Positions 1 to 11,300 of a DNA stretch of 64,000 bases are shown here, in pieces. Location: NCBI GenBank assembly GCA_027924645.1, contig BSBN01001252.1, forward strand, positions 423,501 through 487,500. Direction: 5' to 3'. Position 1 is the stretch's first letter, and every line of letters starts with the position of its first letter. The stretch is from Cunninghamia lanceolata (Eukaryota > Streptophyta > Pinopsida > Cupressales > Cupressaceae). Position numbers and translations under genes: made by a program. Below the pieces are notes generated by a model that saw nothing but the letters and a program-made list of their open reading frames with translations, ran no database searches and was not told the origin of the DNA.

Positions 1-428
1 CTGAAGCAACCTCACCTCAATGACGGTAAGGGAGCATCAACAAACTGACTAGTGCAAATGCAAGGGGTCATCACCTTGTCATCAGCTGATTACAAATTTT
101 GACAAAAGACATAAAACATCAACTCAAGCATCTGAAAACATGCTCAACAATGACTCTCAACAGCCCTTTTAAACTTTCATCAATTAGGATAGGCCCTAAT
201 TTTATTAAATGAAAGTTTTTATGTACACAATCACACCTTGCAATTTTAAATGCTTTTACATGACCCTTTTTAAATGTGTGTTTATAATAACACTTTAATT
301 TATAAAGTGCTTTTTAAATGCTCAAGTAACTTGATAAAATATTAATTTTACAAAGTAATTAAAATACTTTATAAAATTAATTTACAATTAGAACCCATTA
401 AGTTACTTGCAAAAATGGGGACATGACA
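1..428 (-). mobile_element. Partial LTR, minus orientation (U3 end)
   Basis: On the minus strand this begins TGTCATGTCCCC, which on the plus strand reads GGGGACATGACA and ends at 428. The sequence resembles 38.9-39.55 kb, the terminal part of the solo LTR 37901-39555: both contain the 'gcaagggg/aacatcaccttgtca' stretch, the 'cctaattttattaaatga' stretch and the AT-rich run before the end. The rest of the LTR lies left of the window, so its TSD (expected TTGTT) cannot be checked. No ORF of interest. Confidence 0.7.
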
Positions 429-2594
429 TTGTTGAAGATTTCATGATTGAGCTTCAAAGCTTTGATCGAAGACTTGAAGATTTAATTGAAGATCCTTTGT
501 TTTCATTGAAGACTTTGTTTGAAGATCCGCCATTGCTAGGAGAGCCAAATTGTCAAGTAACATCCGCATATGATAGATCGCCATTTTTGAAGACTACATT
601 TCAGTGCCAATTTGTAATATAGCCTTGTGTAGCAGCGGACACTTTTGCTGGGCTAGCGTGGACTGAAAACACTAAAGCAACGATTTCATCATAGGGCAGT
701 TTGTAACAATCTACGCCTAATTTTTTTTTTTTTTTTTTTTCAAACTAAAACAATGATAAACAATACTAACACAAATTAACATAAGCCAACTAAACCACAC
801 ACTTTCTGATCACCCAGATCCCAGAATGGGCAAGGTGAGAGCATACAGTGATTTGGGTACAAAATAAACTATGCAAACTCAATCTATGCTTCATCCGCTG
901 TGGCGGGCATCCACATAATGTGGAGATTCACCACTTTCAGTGGGTATGAAAAACAAGCATGAAAGATTACAAAACCATCCACTTATTCAGTGGGTATTCT
1001 CCACTTATTCAATGGGTAAGAATAAGAAAGAAGAATCCATTTCTCCACATTGGTGGTAAACCATCCAGGGGTACTTAGTGTGAAAACTAGAAAGGAGTGT
1101 TTACAATCAAGATATGAGGAGCAAGAATATCAAGATCATCACATTAGATCATCAAGAACAATAATGAAGAACTAAGCATCATAATGAAACCCTGCACAAA
1201 CCATCAATACCTCAGCTGTTCCAAGCAAGAAGAATCACATATTCCATACTAACTGCTCTGTGCTAACAAAGATAGCTCTTGATAGTACTGTACGGCAGTT
1301 AGGATGCATACTCAACCCCACATGGAAAATCTAAATCATCAAGAACAAACCCAAACCATTCCAAAACTGCTGCAATCTAATCAATACCAAAACTGAACAA
1401 GAAGGACAGCCATAAATGTAACAAATCTGCATCAGATATTTATCATCCCTTGCACAGGTCCGTACGTCTTGTATGGTACAGATGGTCATGAAACTTCATT
1501 AAATCTGCTCAGTAAAACATGAATATGATCTGCATAGTGGCGTTTAGGCATTACAAAGATATTGCAATGAATTCTGATCCAAAACAACTAAGCAATAAAG
1601 ACTACCAACAAAATCGACCCTCACACATGGTACGAACTTGGGAGTACGGATAACTTCAGAATACATCCAAATCTGAACCAACAACTCTGAAATCAGTCTT
1701 GAAGGTGACGCCCAATACATACAAACACAACCTAAAAGACCTTGCTTCACTTAACATCCACAATAATTTCTGGGACAAATCGTACTTGTTGATGTTTGTT
1801 TTTCGACAAGTCAACAATTGGAGTGAAATACAAAGTATCTGACTCCCTCTTGAGCAAAGCCTCTCGAATGCTGAACGAAGTGATCAAACAAGATGACTCG
1901 AAGGTTCCTTTCGTATGATTTTGCAAGAGACAGCTTAGTGACTAAGTATGATTTTGCTGGTAAACACAAAGGGACTTACACAATTGTTCGAACAAGCTGT
2001 TGATTCAATGATTATGAAGGCAAACACTGGAATATCTAAGAACTACAACTTATGGCGTACGATTTGGCAATGATGTTCTTGATTCTAATTCTAACTGAAT
2101 GGATAAAAAAAGAACAAAAGACGAAGGGTTTAGAAACACTAATCTAATCCTAGATGCAAGAATAACTATTGCTTAGGTGAAATCAAACTAGATCTTGCTT
2201 CGCCAAGATAGACAACTACACAAGATTGATGCAATCTTCTAGGGTTTTACAAGATGTTTAAATCACTTATGCTCATGAAAGATTCAACAAACATAAAGAT
2301 CAAATTGAAGTTTAATGTTGTTCAGACTAACCATGCACTGCAATTTGCAAGCCACAAACTACAAATGGTGTGAACTTATAGAGATTTCACCACGAAACAA
2401 TAAAGGAACCTTCCACCAACTAACATAAACTTAAAGAAAACTTAATTTAACTTAATATTCGCTTGAAAATCCAAACCATGCAACACTTCGAAACATATAT
2501 AGAGTCACCAAAGCAATGAATCATATATTATTTCAGAGAGCGTTTTGCAACAATTCCAGAGTTTTCAACCGTACAAATGAGAGCAACAAGAGCC

Positions 2595-2602
2595 CTTTTA
2601 TA
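2595..2602 (-). promoter_or_regulatory. Second TATA box, downstream of the unknown ORF
   Basis: TATAAAAG on the minus strand inside a short palindrome (GAGCTCTATAAAAGGGCTC). About 0.8 kb remains to the element end at 1787. The related element has a TATATAAAGG in the equivalent place (13526-13515). This is where an LTR promoter would sit if the whole element is an LTR. Confidence 0.5.
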
Positions 2603-2816
2603 GAGCTCAAAATGAATGAAGGGTCAAGATCGATCGGCCAAGCCAGCAGACTAGATCATGCCACATCACAAGTAGTTATAACAAACTCTTATTTTATTAA
2701 ATGAAAGAGGCTAACTTTATTAAATGAAAGAGGTTATGAATATTAAATGAAGAAGACTATGAAGAAAGGAACAAAGGCATGCCTCCCAAAAAAGATAAGA
2801 ATGACATGTCATCAAC

Positions 2817-5800
2817 CTATGAGGAATCTCCATGTGAATATCCATCACTAGAAGCTTGACATTCAATGAACCTGGACACTATCTGCTTGACCTCATCCAA
2901 AGGTACACTTGGCGCATTTTGAATGGTTTCTTCAGCTTCAAGTACATCATCTGAATAAAGGGCAAGTGTCTTCTCCCAGTCAGTCATCCTTGCTTTGTTG
3001 GCACCAAGGTGGACAGCAAGTGAAAAAATACTATCAAGCCTTTCATCAGTAACATCATCTTCTTGAAAATAGAAAGTTCGAACTTGTTCTTTCAGGTTAT
3101 CAAGAGTCATCTCTCCAAATGGATTACAAATCTTCATGAACGAGGCATGTATTCCATCTTGAATCCTTTGCAATACACTTCTTACTCTTGACATATCCAT
3201 TTCTATCTTATCCAGCAACTGTCCTTTGATGCGAAAGCCATAATACCAGGAAGAGAAGTTATATGTCTTACCCTCTTCAATCACTTCAGCATGTAGCAAC
3301 TCATCAATTGATGTTTCCATCAAGCTCTTCAAGTGTGGCAGATATTGTTCCTGGATCTTTTTGAATTCAGCACAAACTGTCATCAATGCAAGTACCCTTT
3401 CTTTAATATCAGTAATCTTATCACACACTTGCATGGTATGTTCTAGGTGTTTATATGTAGCCTCCTTAGATCTTTTCATCCAATCCCTCATTTTGTGAGA
3501 TGAAGACTTCAACTCCTCTAGGTGTTCAACTGTTTCTGGAGGAAGAAGAGATGGAGGTGTAGCAACTCTTTCCTGTTGATGAATAGGATGAACTAAATGC
3601 TGAATGTACTGCTCTAAGGCCTGGCACCTTTGCTCAGCTTTAATTCTACCTTCTGTCTCCTGTCTTATAATAGCTCGAGCATTATCAATTGAATCCTGAA
3701 GCTCTTCTTCTACTTGCATTCCAGTTAAAGGACCTAGATTGATTGTATTGATGTCATAATCATCAGGTTTTACATCTTCTATATTCTTGTCAAGCCTTGA
3801 ACTGCTACATGAACCTTCCTTACACCTGTTTCATTTTTAGTGATCTTTTAAAGGATAGTGGCCTTCTTCTTTGGTTTTTCTTTTGACATATCTAGAAGTA
3901 ACTCATCAACTAGAAGAGGAGGATACTTCTCAACTTCATAATTTTCTCTGATCCTTTCCTGTAGCCACTCTGATAGTGATGAAAGATCTTGTTGTTGTAC
4001 AGGCAATGACTCCTCTTCACCTTCATTCTTATCTTCGGTATTAGCTTCATCAATAATCTCAGTGTCATGTGGACTTGAAGGTACTTCTTTAGCTGTGGCT
4101 TCTGGAACCACATTTTCAGCAGGTACCACTATATCTTGATTCAATGGAGTATTACCTGGCTGTTTAGAAGAAGCAGTTTCAATACTTATCCTCGTCTTCT
4201 TCTTACTGGATTCTCCTTGTGCAGTTTCAAGCTGTTTTCTTTTCTTTACCTATCCTGAATCTCTGTCATTGTCCTTGCTATGTGAACTTCTACCAGGTGC
4301 ACTATGCTGTTCCTGATGATCAACTTCTCCCATTTTAGAATAGGTGAGTTTCTTTCCTTCATCAAGCAATGCTTGTACTTGTTTATTTATCTGCTCTTCA
4401 GTGATAGCAATGATAGGTTTTATCAACCCTTCATCATCAACCCTTTCTGTATCAGCCCAGTTGACATCATAAGGCAAATTCCGGATCTTATTGTATTCAT
4501 CACCCAGAAGAGCTCTTTCACCTTCTAATTGATTAGGAATCTTTAGTACCTTTGTAGCTCTTACTAAATCCCACCTCAACCTTGAACATTTTTGCATTCT
4601 GATATCATCATCATCTATAACATCAGCCCAATGATCTTCCAGTTGTTCAATATGCTTGTAAGAAGAATTTGACTGCTTGATGGCTCCATGCGTATTAAAG
4701 TTTTCTCTCCTCGAATCATGCGGATGCAAATGATATGCTTGAAGCTCAACTTCTGAATGCTCAGCTGCCTGAAGTGATGGACAAGAGTAATATCTACCAA
4801 GCTGGAGAGGAAACTGAACTTCGGCTTTCTTTCTTGCTTTCTGCATCTTATGAAACTCTAATAACTGTCTTGAAACCTCTAGCAACACCATCTTGTTTGA
4901 AGGATATCTAGGCAGTCTATATGGAAAAGATGTAAAACCTTGAATCCTGATATATGTGAATTTGTCATTTGGATATAGTACCTTCCATACTGCTTGATGA
5001 AGTTTTTAGCAGCACCTGTTAATCTTCTATGTGGTTCACCTCTCAACTTTCTCACTATGAACATGGCGAAAACATCATTAAACCTCTTATAGTGATTGAT
5101 GTTCTTCAAGTGGAGTTGAGGATAACACTGATGTGAGAGAATCTGTCTAGGCTTTGTACCTACTTGTCCTTTAGCTGTTAATCCTTTGTAGACTACATTT
5201 CTTGCCAAGATATAAACAAGGTATGAAGTCATGAAGAAAGACTTCGTTTCATCAAAATTCTCAAACTGCTCATCAAGGCAATGGCTTATAAGGCCAGCCC
5301 AGTCTAAGGATCCAAAGTATCACAAGGTTGACTTCAAGCAAGAGATAAGTTACTTGATCTTGTTCTTTGTAAACACATAATCAAAATAAGTATACATCCA
5401 TCCTTCGAAAGTAGATGATTGAGGCCTACCTGTTACTCGATTTAAGAACATGATCAGGTAACTTATCTCTTGCTTGAAGTCAGCCTTGTGATACTTTGGA
5501 GCCTCAGAGTTGTAAATCTTCATCGATGAATCAGTCGTCCATTTCTTCCTGATTTCTTGCATATAGATCTTGGAGTTGCCTTCGAAAGTCATTTGAGCAG
5601 TTAGAGGATAGATGAATACCCCCTGCCCTTTTGGGATGTTGAAGATCTCCTGAATAGCCTTTCTCTGGAGATAGGCGAGAACATTTCCATCCTTAGCTAT
5701 AATCTGTCTTTTCTCTTTATCATAGTGCTGAACACACTCCAACACTAACTCGGTGCTTGGCAAGGTAGGTGGGAAGCAGGCTGCTTGTATAATTCCACTT

Positions 5801-5988
5801 TTCGCTATGGCTTTAATGTCTTCATTCCTTGTGATGGCGAGCAAGAAGTCCTTCACCTTCTCCAGGTTGACGTGTCCCATGTTGGTGTCTCCCATGTTCT
5901 TCCACTGCGTCTCAAGCTTAGATTCGGGTATGGTGGACTTAGCATCCATCTTAATCAAGACTTGTCTCTCCTTAGCAGTCATGCCCAT
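2817..5988 (-). pseudogene. Broken ORF for an unknown roughly 1000-residue protein of the 6.6-kb element
   Basis: Five open segments run in order on the minus strand: 5988-5350 (212 aa, from the first ATG after the upstream TATA box), 5232-4879, 4891-4250, 4144-3848 and 3719-2817. Together they look like one former protein. The N-terminal half is globular with many Trp and Tyr residues. The middle (near 4130-3850) is very acidic and ends in Lys-rich KEKPKKK. The last 300 residues look helical and coiled-coil-like (QVEEELQDSIDNARAI.., LEELKSSSHKMRDW). I see no zinc knuckle, protease, reverse transcriptase or integrase motif. Breaks are a 53-bp inverted insertion near 5307-5359, a frameshift near 4930, an in-frame stop at 4250 and another frame change before 3719. 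From memory, similar hypothetical proteins are frequent in conifer annotations; I could not verify this. The function is unknown; it could be a gag-like or captured protein. Confidence 0.6.
5307..5504. repeat. 53-bp inverted repeat (arms 5307-5359 and 5452-5504)
   Basis: The reverse complement of 5307-5359 matches 5452-5504 with three mismatches, around a 92-bp spacer. The 5452-5504 arm is coding sequence of the ORF (residues around HKADFKQEISYLIMF). The other arm sits exactly where the reading frame breaks and is followed by sequence that resumes the protein (LDWAGLISHCLDEQF). It therefore looks like a templated, inverted insertion. Confidence 0.85.
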
Positions 5989-6407
5989 TTACCTACAAAA
6001 CAGGACTTGAATAAATGACTTGAAATGGCAAAATTGACTTTACAAACCTAATTTTCGATGACAAAGGTATGAAATTTAACAAAATTAAATAAATAAATGC
6101 CAAATTTATGAAAGAAAAGGGTGGATAAAACATACCTTATACCAAATTCTGGCCTAGAAAATGCAGATTTCTGTAAAAATGATAAAAATCAGTAGTGAAA
6201 TAACAGAAATCTGAAGTAAAATTAGTCTTCCAAAATGCTGATCTGCCTTTAAATTCTGCTTTTTCTTCAAAATTCACTATTCCCTCTTGACAAATTTGCT
6301 GCTCCTCTAAGAAAATTCGCTGCTCCCTTGAGGAAAATTCGCTGCCCCCTTAAGGAAAATTCGCTGCCCCCTCAATTGCACAATGTGAATTATGACAAAA
6401 AGGAGAA

Positions 6408-8235
6408 GGGCGCCCATATATATAGCAAATTATACTTTATTAAATGCTGGCGGCTAGCTAACTAGGTCGGCCTGTTTAGCATTTAATAAAGTTTTTTTCA
6501 AAATTCAAACACTTTTAAAGCGCCAAAAGTACTTAGAATGCATATGAAGGGCGCTCACATGGTAATGCTTTAACTTATTTTCCTCTTCTTCTGATGCGTT
6601 CATGATGATCAAATCACTCCTAAGTTGACATATCTCCACTATCTCCACAGGGCGCCAACACATCTTCAAGACCCACACAAGGGGCGCCTAGATGAAGTGA
6701 AAACTTCCTTTACCCACCTTCCAATCCTCAAGATGGCCTAAGTTGTTTTTTTTCCTATGGATTCATTCAACCTCTCCCCACAAGGCGCCAACAATGGACA
6801 ACTTCCTACATGAGGGCGCCAGAAGGTGTTGAAAAGAGGCCTAAAATGCGCCTAACTTCTCCTTGTTATTAAAATGATCTCCTTAGTTGTTCAAACTTCA
6901 AGGTTTCCTAGGGCGCCCATATATGATTGATCCAAACTTGATTGTACACCAGGGCGCTCATATTGGAGGCACAATCCCAATTCATTTATCCTTTAGGCGC
7001 CATCATACTTCTCAATCACTATAGAGATCACTCTGGGCGCTAAAACTTGTTCTCTTCCCTTAGGCGCTATTTTGTGGTGGTTAGAACTTCTAACTTCAAT
7101 CTTCCATTCCTGAGTTAAGGCGCAAATTTCATCTACTCAAACGTCCACTCCATGTTAGGCGCTCACAGAAGGCTCTAAAGATGGACACTAGCGCCTTAAC
7201 TCACTTGTGCAAACTTTTGGACTTGGCGCCAAACTAGGTGGAAGAGGTAGAAAATGAGCGCCTAGTTCCAACAAAGGTGCCTTAACATGTTGAATGCCTC
7301 ATGCTCTTATCCCACAAAACCTCATTCTTAGACACTAAACTCTTCTTCTACCAATCTCCTGCATCTAAGGCACCAAAGGCGCCAAAATCAACCTTCACAC
7401 TTATTCACTCCAAGGTGATACAATTTCAATCAAGGCGCTCAAAGACATCTTAGAGGCGCTCAAACTTATTCAAGGCGCTAGATCTCATATCTTTACTCTT
7501 GGATTACATCAAAGTGCCAAAATCAATCAACTCATACCAAGGCGCCCTTTGAAGTGAACAATAACTCAAGGCGCTCTCCTGATCCATTAAGGTGCTCACA
7601 TATGATTGTAAACTCTTTGGACATCACATAAGGCGCCCAATCCCCTTCTTGGCGCAAATATTGCCTTAAGGCGCTAAACATTGTTTCAAGGCGCTGTGTT
7701 GAAGCCTAGGCGACAGGAGTGATAAGGAGCGCCTAACTTCATCCTCTCAACTCAAGGCGATATTTAGTGATCATTTGTATGTGCAACTTTCCATCAAGGC
7801 GCAATTGGAGGAGATGTTTGAACTTACTTCTTCTAGGCGCACTTAGGAGGTTTCTTAGGCGCTAAACTCTTCTTACTACTCCCAAGGCGCTCACATATCT
7901 CTCTAAGGCTTTTCAAGATTTGAACTCTATCTCCACATCAAGGCGCTCAAAGACTCACCAACTTACCTCCTAGAAGGCACACATGTTCAATCCTCAAGGC
8001 GCTTAATCTTCATCCTCCATCAGGGTGCCCAACATGGTGACTTCATATGCAAAATGCGCCCAAAGCTATCTCACTTGTGAAAGTTTCAATTCCTGAAGTT
8101 GTCTATACCAAGGCGCTGACATTGGCCAAACTCCACATAAAGGGCGCTAGAATAGGTTGAAGGAGGGATAAGGTGCGCTAGACACCTACAGTCAAATTCA
8201 AACATACATACCTTCTCCCTAAGGCGCTCAAAATC
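6408..8235. repeat. GGCGC-rich region, about 40 copies of the core
   Basis: Counting GCGC cores by eye gives about 40 in 1.8 kb, mostly as AAGGCGCT, TAGGCGC or GGGCGCC, spaced irregularly 20-90 bp apart. The intervening sequence is ordinary AT-rich and not tandemly repeated. It sits upstream of the TATA box at 6417-6424 in the minus-strand sense, the position of a U3 enhancer region. No ORF. The surrounding DNA is CpG-poor, so the retained CpG core stands out. Confidence 0.85.
6417..6424 (-). promoter_or_regulatory. TATA box upstream of the unknown ORF
   Basis: Reads TATATATA on the minus strand, followed by GGGCGCCC. It lies about 430 bp before the ATG at 5988 and just downstream of the GGCGC-rich block. 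The related element has TATATAAGGG followed by GGGCGCCC at 26223-26201. Predicted by sequence only. Confidence 0.5.
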
Positions 8236-8336
8236 ATCCGGACAATCAATCCTTCCCTTAGGCATTTTCAATATTCAGGACCCTGACAAAATGATGCATC
8301 ACAACTCAATGCAAAGCATCTGAGCTCAAAAGAAAG

Positions 8337-8380
8337 GGGGTCCCTAGTCCAATGGGGTGATGTGTGATTTGGTCACAACA
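8337..8380 (-). other. Conserved terminal block of the 6.6-kb element
   Basis: The last 44 bp (GGGGGTCC..CAATGGGG..GATGTGTGA..TCACAACA) match 28805-28848. Both copies keep the hairpin TGTGA-N5-TCACA (here 8363-8377), three bases from the terminus. It is probably an end-recognition or transcript-leader structure; the function is inferred from position only. Confidence 0.65.
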
Positions 8381-11300
8381 GTACCCTCTTAGAATGTACG
8401 ACTCTTCATGGTACGGCAATGTCTAACAACAAAACATGATAAATTTCCTATATTTCTCACACCAAAGTTCATGTAATTCCATCACCAAAATACATATGAA
8501 ATCCACACCAAAAAGATTTAGCGTAAAATAAAATTACAAATTGACTCCATGAAAGCTCAATGGCAAGCTCTGGATAAGCTTGCTCCAATCTCTTCTTCAA
8601 CACAATGGTGACTTTTGTATGAAATCACACCAAACTTCAAGAGGGTTTCCGTCCTCAAGAGCATTCTACAAGAGGGTTTTCGTCCTCAAGAGAAATGGAA
8701 GAACTCGCAGGTTCATTCCGGCAACATAACAATACAAATCATCAGCATGTCCAACAATGAGCCCATCACCTCTTTTTATAACCTTTTTGAGGGAAATAAA
8801 ATATTATTTCCTTTATCCCTTCATATTTCTCCTCAACAAACTATAAAATAACCCATTATGTGTGTACAACTTAAAGTCACCTTTTTAATTAAAAGCTCCT
8901 TTTGGCTCCAAAAACCCCTTTTATCAAAATAAATGAAATATTTGATTCGCAAGGTCCCAAAATGATGCATCAATGATTTAAAGCTTTCCATCCCCTTTCC
9001 AATGAGCTATAACACTTAAGTGTTAAATGCACATTTCCCAACCTTTTTAACTTAAGTGCAATAATTAATTGTTTAGGTCATTAAATCAACTGATTTTACG
9101 GAAAATCCCAAATATTACCAAACTGCAAAAATAAGCATACCAACATACTCCATGATGTTTGGGAAGATGAATGATGCCTTTCGGGTGACTTTCTAAAAAT
9201 AGACGGTTCCTCCAAGAATCTTGGAGAGCAAACCGGAAGCCCGATCCGAAATCTGAAAGAATCACTGTCACCTTGGACATCCACTGAGCTCAATGCCAAA
9301 GAGAATTAATCCATTTTCTAGAAGGAAACCCACTTTTATAATTAATATTACATTAAGTTGCAATAATTAAATATAACCTTAGGCAACCTTAGTGAAATAT
9401 TAATTAATTATCAGAATAATAGTCCCAAGCCAAAATAAGCACTAGAAATGCACTGATAAATAACTTCAACCAATTCTTGATGAAATGAAGGCTTGAGACA
9501 CACACAACTGCTCTACAGATAGAACCACGACCACTCCAAGAACTTTGGAGTTCTTCCAACATGCCGGATAGCCTTCACAAGACTACGAACAAGCATAATG
9601 CACACAATAATTAATGCGCCAAAAATGGGACATTACACAGTTCGTTGTGGTTTGGTCATCGTTCATATTGAGGAATGCTGTGACATCATAACAGATCGAT
9701 TTGGATATTTCTGTGGCAGCGAACAGTCAGAGACAAAGAAGAATCATTGAAGGACAAGTACTCCATACATAAGACCAGCGATCAGCCTGATAGGAATTCG
9801 CTTCAGCACTTATCACTGTTTGGAGACTTTCTAATCAGATTTGGCCGGTAGAGTTTAGTCTCTTTGCATTATAAGTTGGACATCATAATTAGTATGTTTC
9901 ATTACATATTAGTTTCTGTTTTCAATCATCAGTGATACCCACATTTGTAAGAGCACCTTGTTGCATCAAACTTGATTGTAAACCCATTCTATGATAATAC
10001 ATTGGAGCTACAGATATTGCACATGTTCGCTGTCTTGTTTGATAGTTGTCATCATAATTGGTATGTTTATTACCTGATTTTGTAACAGCAGCTGGGAATT
10101 GGGACGGCTATGCTAGAGCCATGATCATGATGTAATCTCCATTCTATTTCATTACATTTGTAGCAGTGGTTTGTCAACTCAGAAAAATCATTTGTGTTTC
10201 ATCTTGAAGTCAAAATTTCTGTTGCATGAGTGCAAGATAAGGAATCATTATTGCTATGTTATTTTGAGCAAATTGAATGTGTATGTGTTTGCTGTCCTTA
10301 ACTGTTTGAATCAGAAGGAAAAGATATCAGACGTAGGGTTTTAAGAAGAAAATTGAAGTGCAGAAAAGTAGGACAGGAATTGAAAGATATAAGTCAGAAA
10401 AATTAGTCAAACCCTAGTTCGGGATATTACATTGAGTGTGAGATAGAATATGAAGTATTGGGAATTAAAGCAGATCTAGAGCAGCAAAATTGAAGTGTAA
10501 TTCAGATTTATATCAGAAGATATGAGGAGACTATTAATGTTGTGAAGAGGAATATATGATGCATATTTTTGGGGCAGATTTGTAAGTAAAATTAGAGCAG
10601 ACCTTAAGGCATAAATATAAAGGAAAGCATTGCATTATTTGAGATAAAATTTGGTAAGGGAAGTTGTTGCATCATTATCAAGTAGACTTGTGAAAGAAAA
10701 GCATTGCATCATCTATAAACCTATCATGTCCCCATTTCCGGAGTGACTTCATATGGGATTGATGATTAGCCTATCATCCATTCCCGCAGGCTAGTGTATT
10801 GGGAAGGGAATGATTTGCTAGTTTGAGTTTGTTTCTGCACATGGAGGACCGGAAAGTTGGTATGTGTCTATACATGGAGAACCGGAAAGTTGGCTCAACT
10901 AGTATGTTATTTGGAAAATGCAATATTGAAATTGTATTGTCAATTATTTTGATTTGGTGTGTTAGATGGAATAAAGAGGAAATGAAATCTTTAATTGCAT
11001 TTGCTCTAAACTATTTTTATGGAGTTTGTGTGGAATAAGGAGGTTTGCCCCATGAAGAAATAGGTCCAAGCTAAACCCAACAGTCATCATGTGGACCGAT
11101 TGGCAATGCAAATGAAATCATTAAGCATATTGAGTTGGCGACCTTGGATCATGTGCCAAGGAATAGGATCGACGCCATGAGGAGAATCATTCGCCCAAGG
11201 ATGGAGCCAACGGTTGGAGCATTCGCCAAGATAAAGGCATTTAAAATAATTGTAAGGAAATTCAATGCAATCGCCTATGCAAGGATCGGCAGCCAAGGTA

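Larger units (their letters stand above)
1787..8380 (-). mobile_element. 6.6-kb TG..CA element with an embedded ORF and two TATA boxes, no paired LTRs seen
   Basis: Ends are TGTTGATG (left) and GTCACAACA (right), flanked by GTACT (1782-1786) and GTACC (8381-8385), a 5-bp TSD with one transition. Read on the minus strand: hairpin-bearing terminus, GGCGC-rich region (8235-6408), TATA box (6424-6417), broken ORF (5988-2817), second TATA box (2602-2595), then about 0.8 kb to the end. I find no repeated LTR pair, primer site or polypurine tract. It is either a giant solo LTR that carries a gene or an unfamiliar element. Its two end modules recur in 12539-28848. Confidence 0.65.
702..9637 (-). mobile_element. 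Solo LTR (family A), minus orientation, split by the element 1787-8380
   Basis: Starts TGTAACAATCTACGCC and ends TGGGACATTACA. It is flanked by the perfect 5-bp TSD CAGTT (697-701 and 9638-9642). Net length without the nested element is about 2.34 kb. It shares the 'ctttctgatcacccag' block and CCACT..AGTGG palindromes with the LTRs at 29018-31261 and 45153-48943. Read on the minus strand it has a TATA-like TTATAAAAAG near 8775 and, downstream of it, two GGACGAAAACCC-type motifs (8674-8685, 8643-8654). A 20-base T run lies at 721-740. No coding capacity of its own. Confidence 0.85.
429..10431 (+). mobile_element. Right part of a plus-strand LTR, interrupted (429-701 and 9643-10431)
   Basis: The right end GGGATATTACA at 10421-10431, preceded by an 'agaaaaagta..gatataa..cagaaaa' stretch, matches the end of the solo LTR at 36380. 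The left part is split by the insertion 702-9637. Its start would lie left of the window and it apparently also hosts the LTR ending at 428. It holds no credible coding region; 470-520 has repeated 'ttgaagat' words. Continuity across the insertion rests on the TSD CAGTT at 697-701 and 9638-9642. Confidence 0.5.

Noticed and set aside
6408..8235. CRISPR-like array because of regularly recurring GGCGC
   Set aside because: The repeated word is only 5-7 bp, spacing is irregular, and the context is a plant retroelement.
9082..9299. Short minus-strand ORFs near 9.1-9.3 kb
   Set aside because: Two overlapping frames in LTR U3 sequence, no start context or domain.
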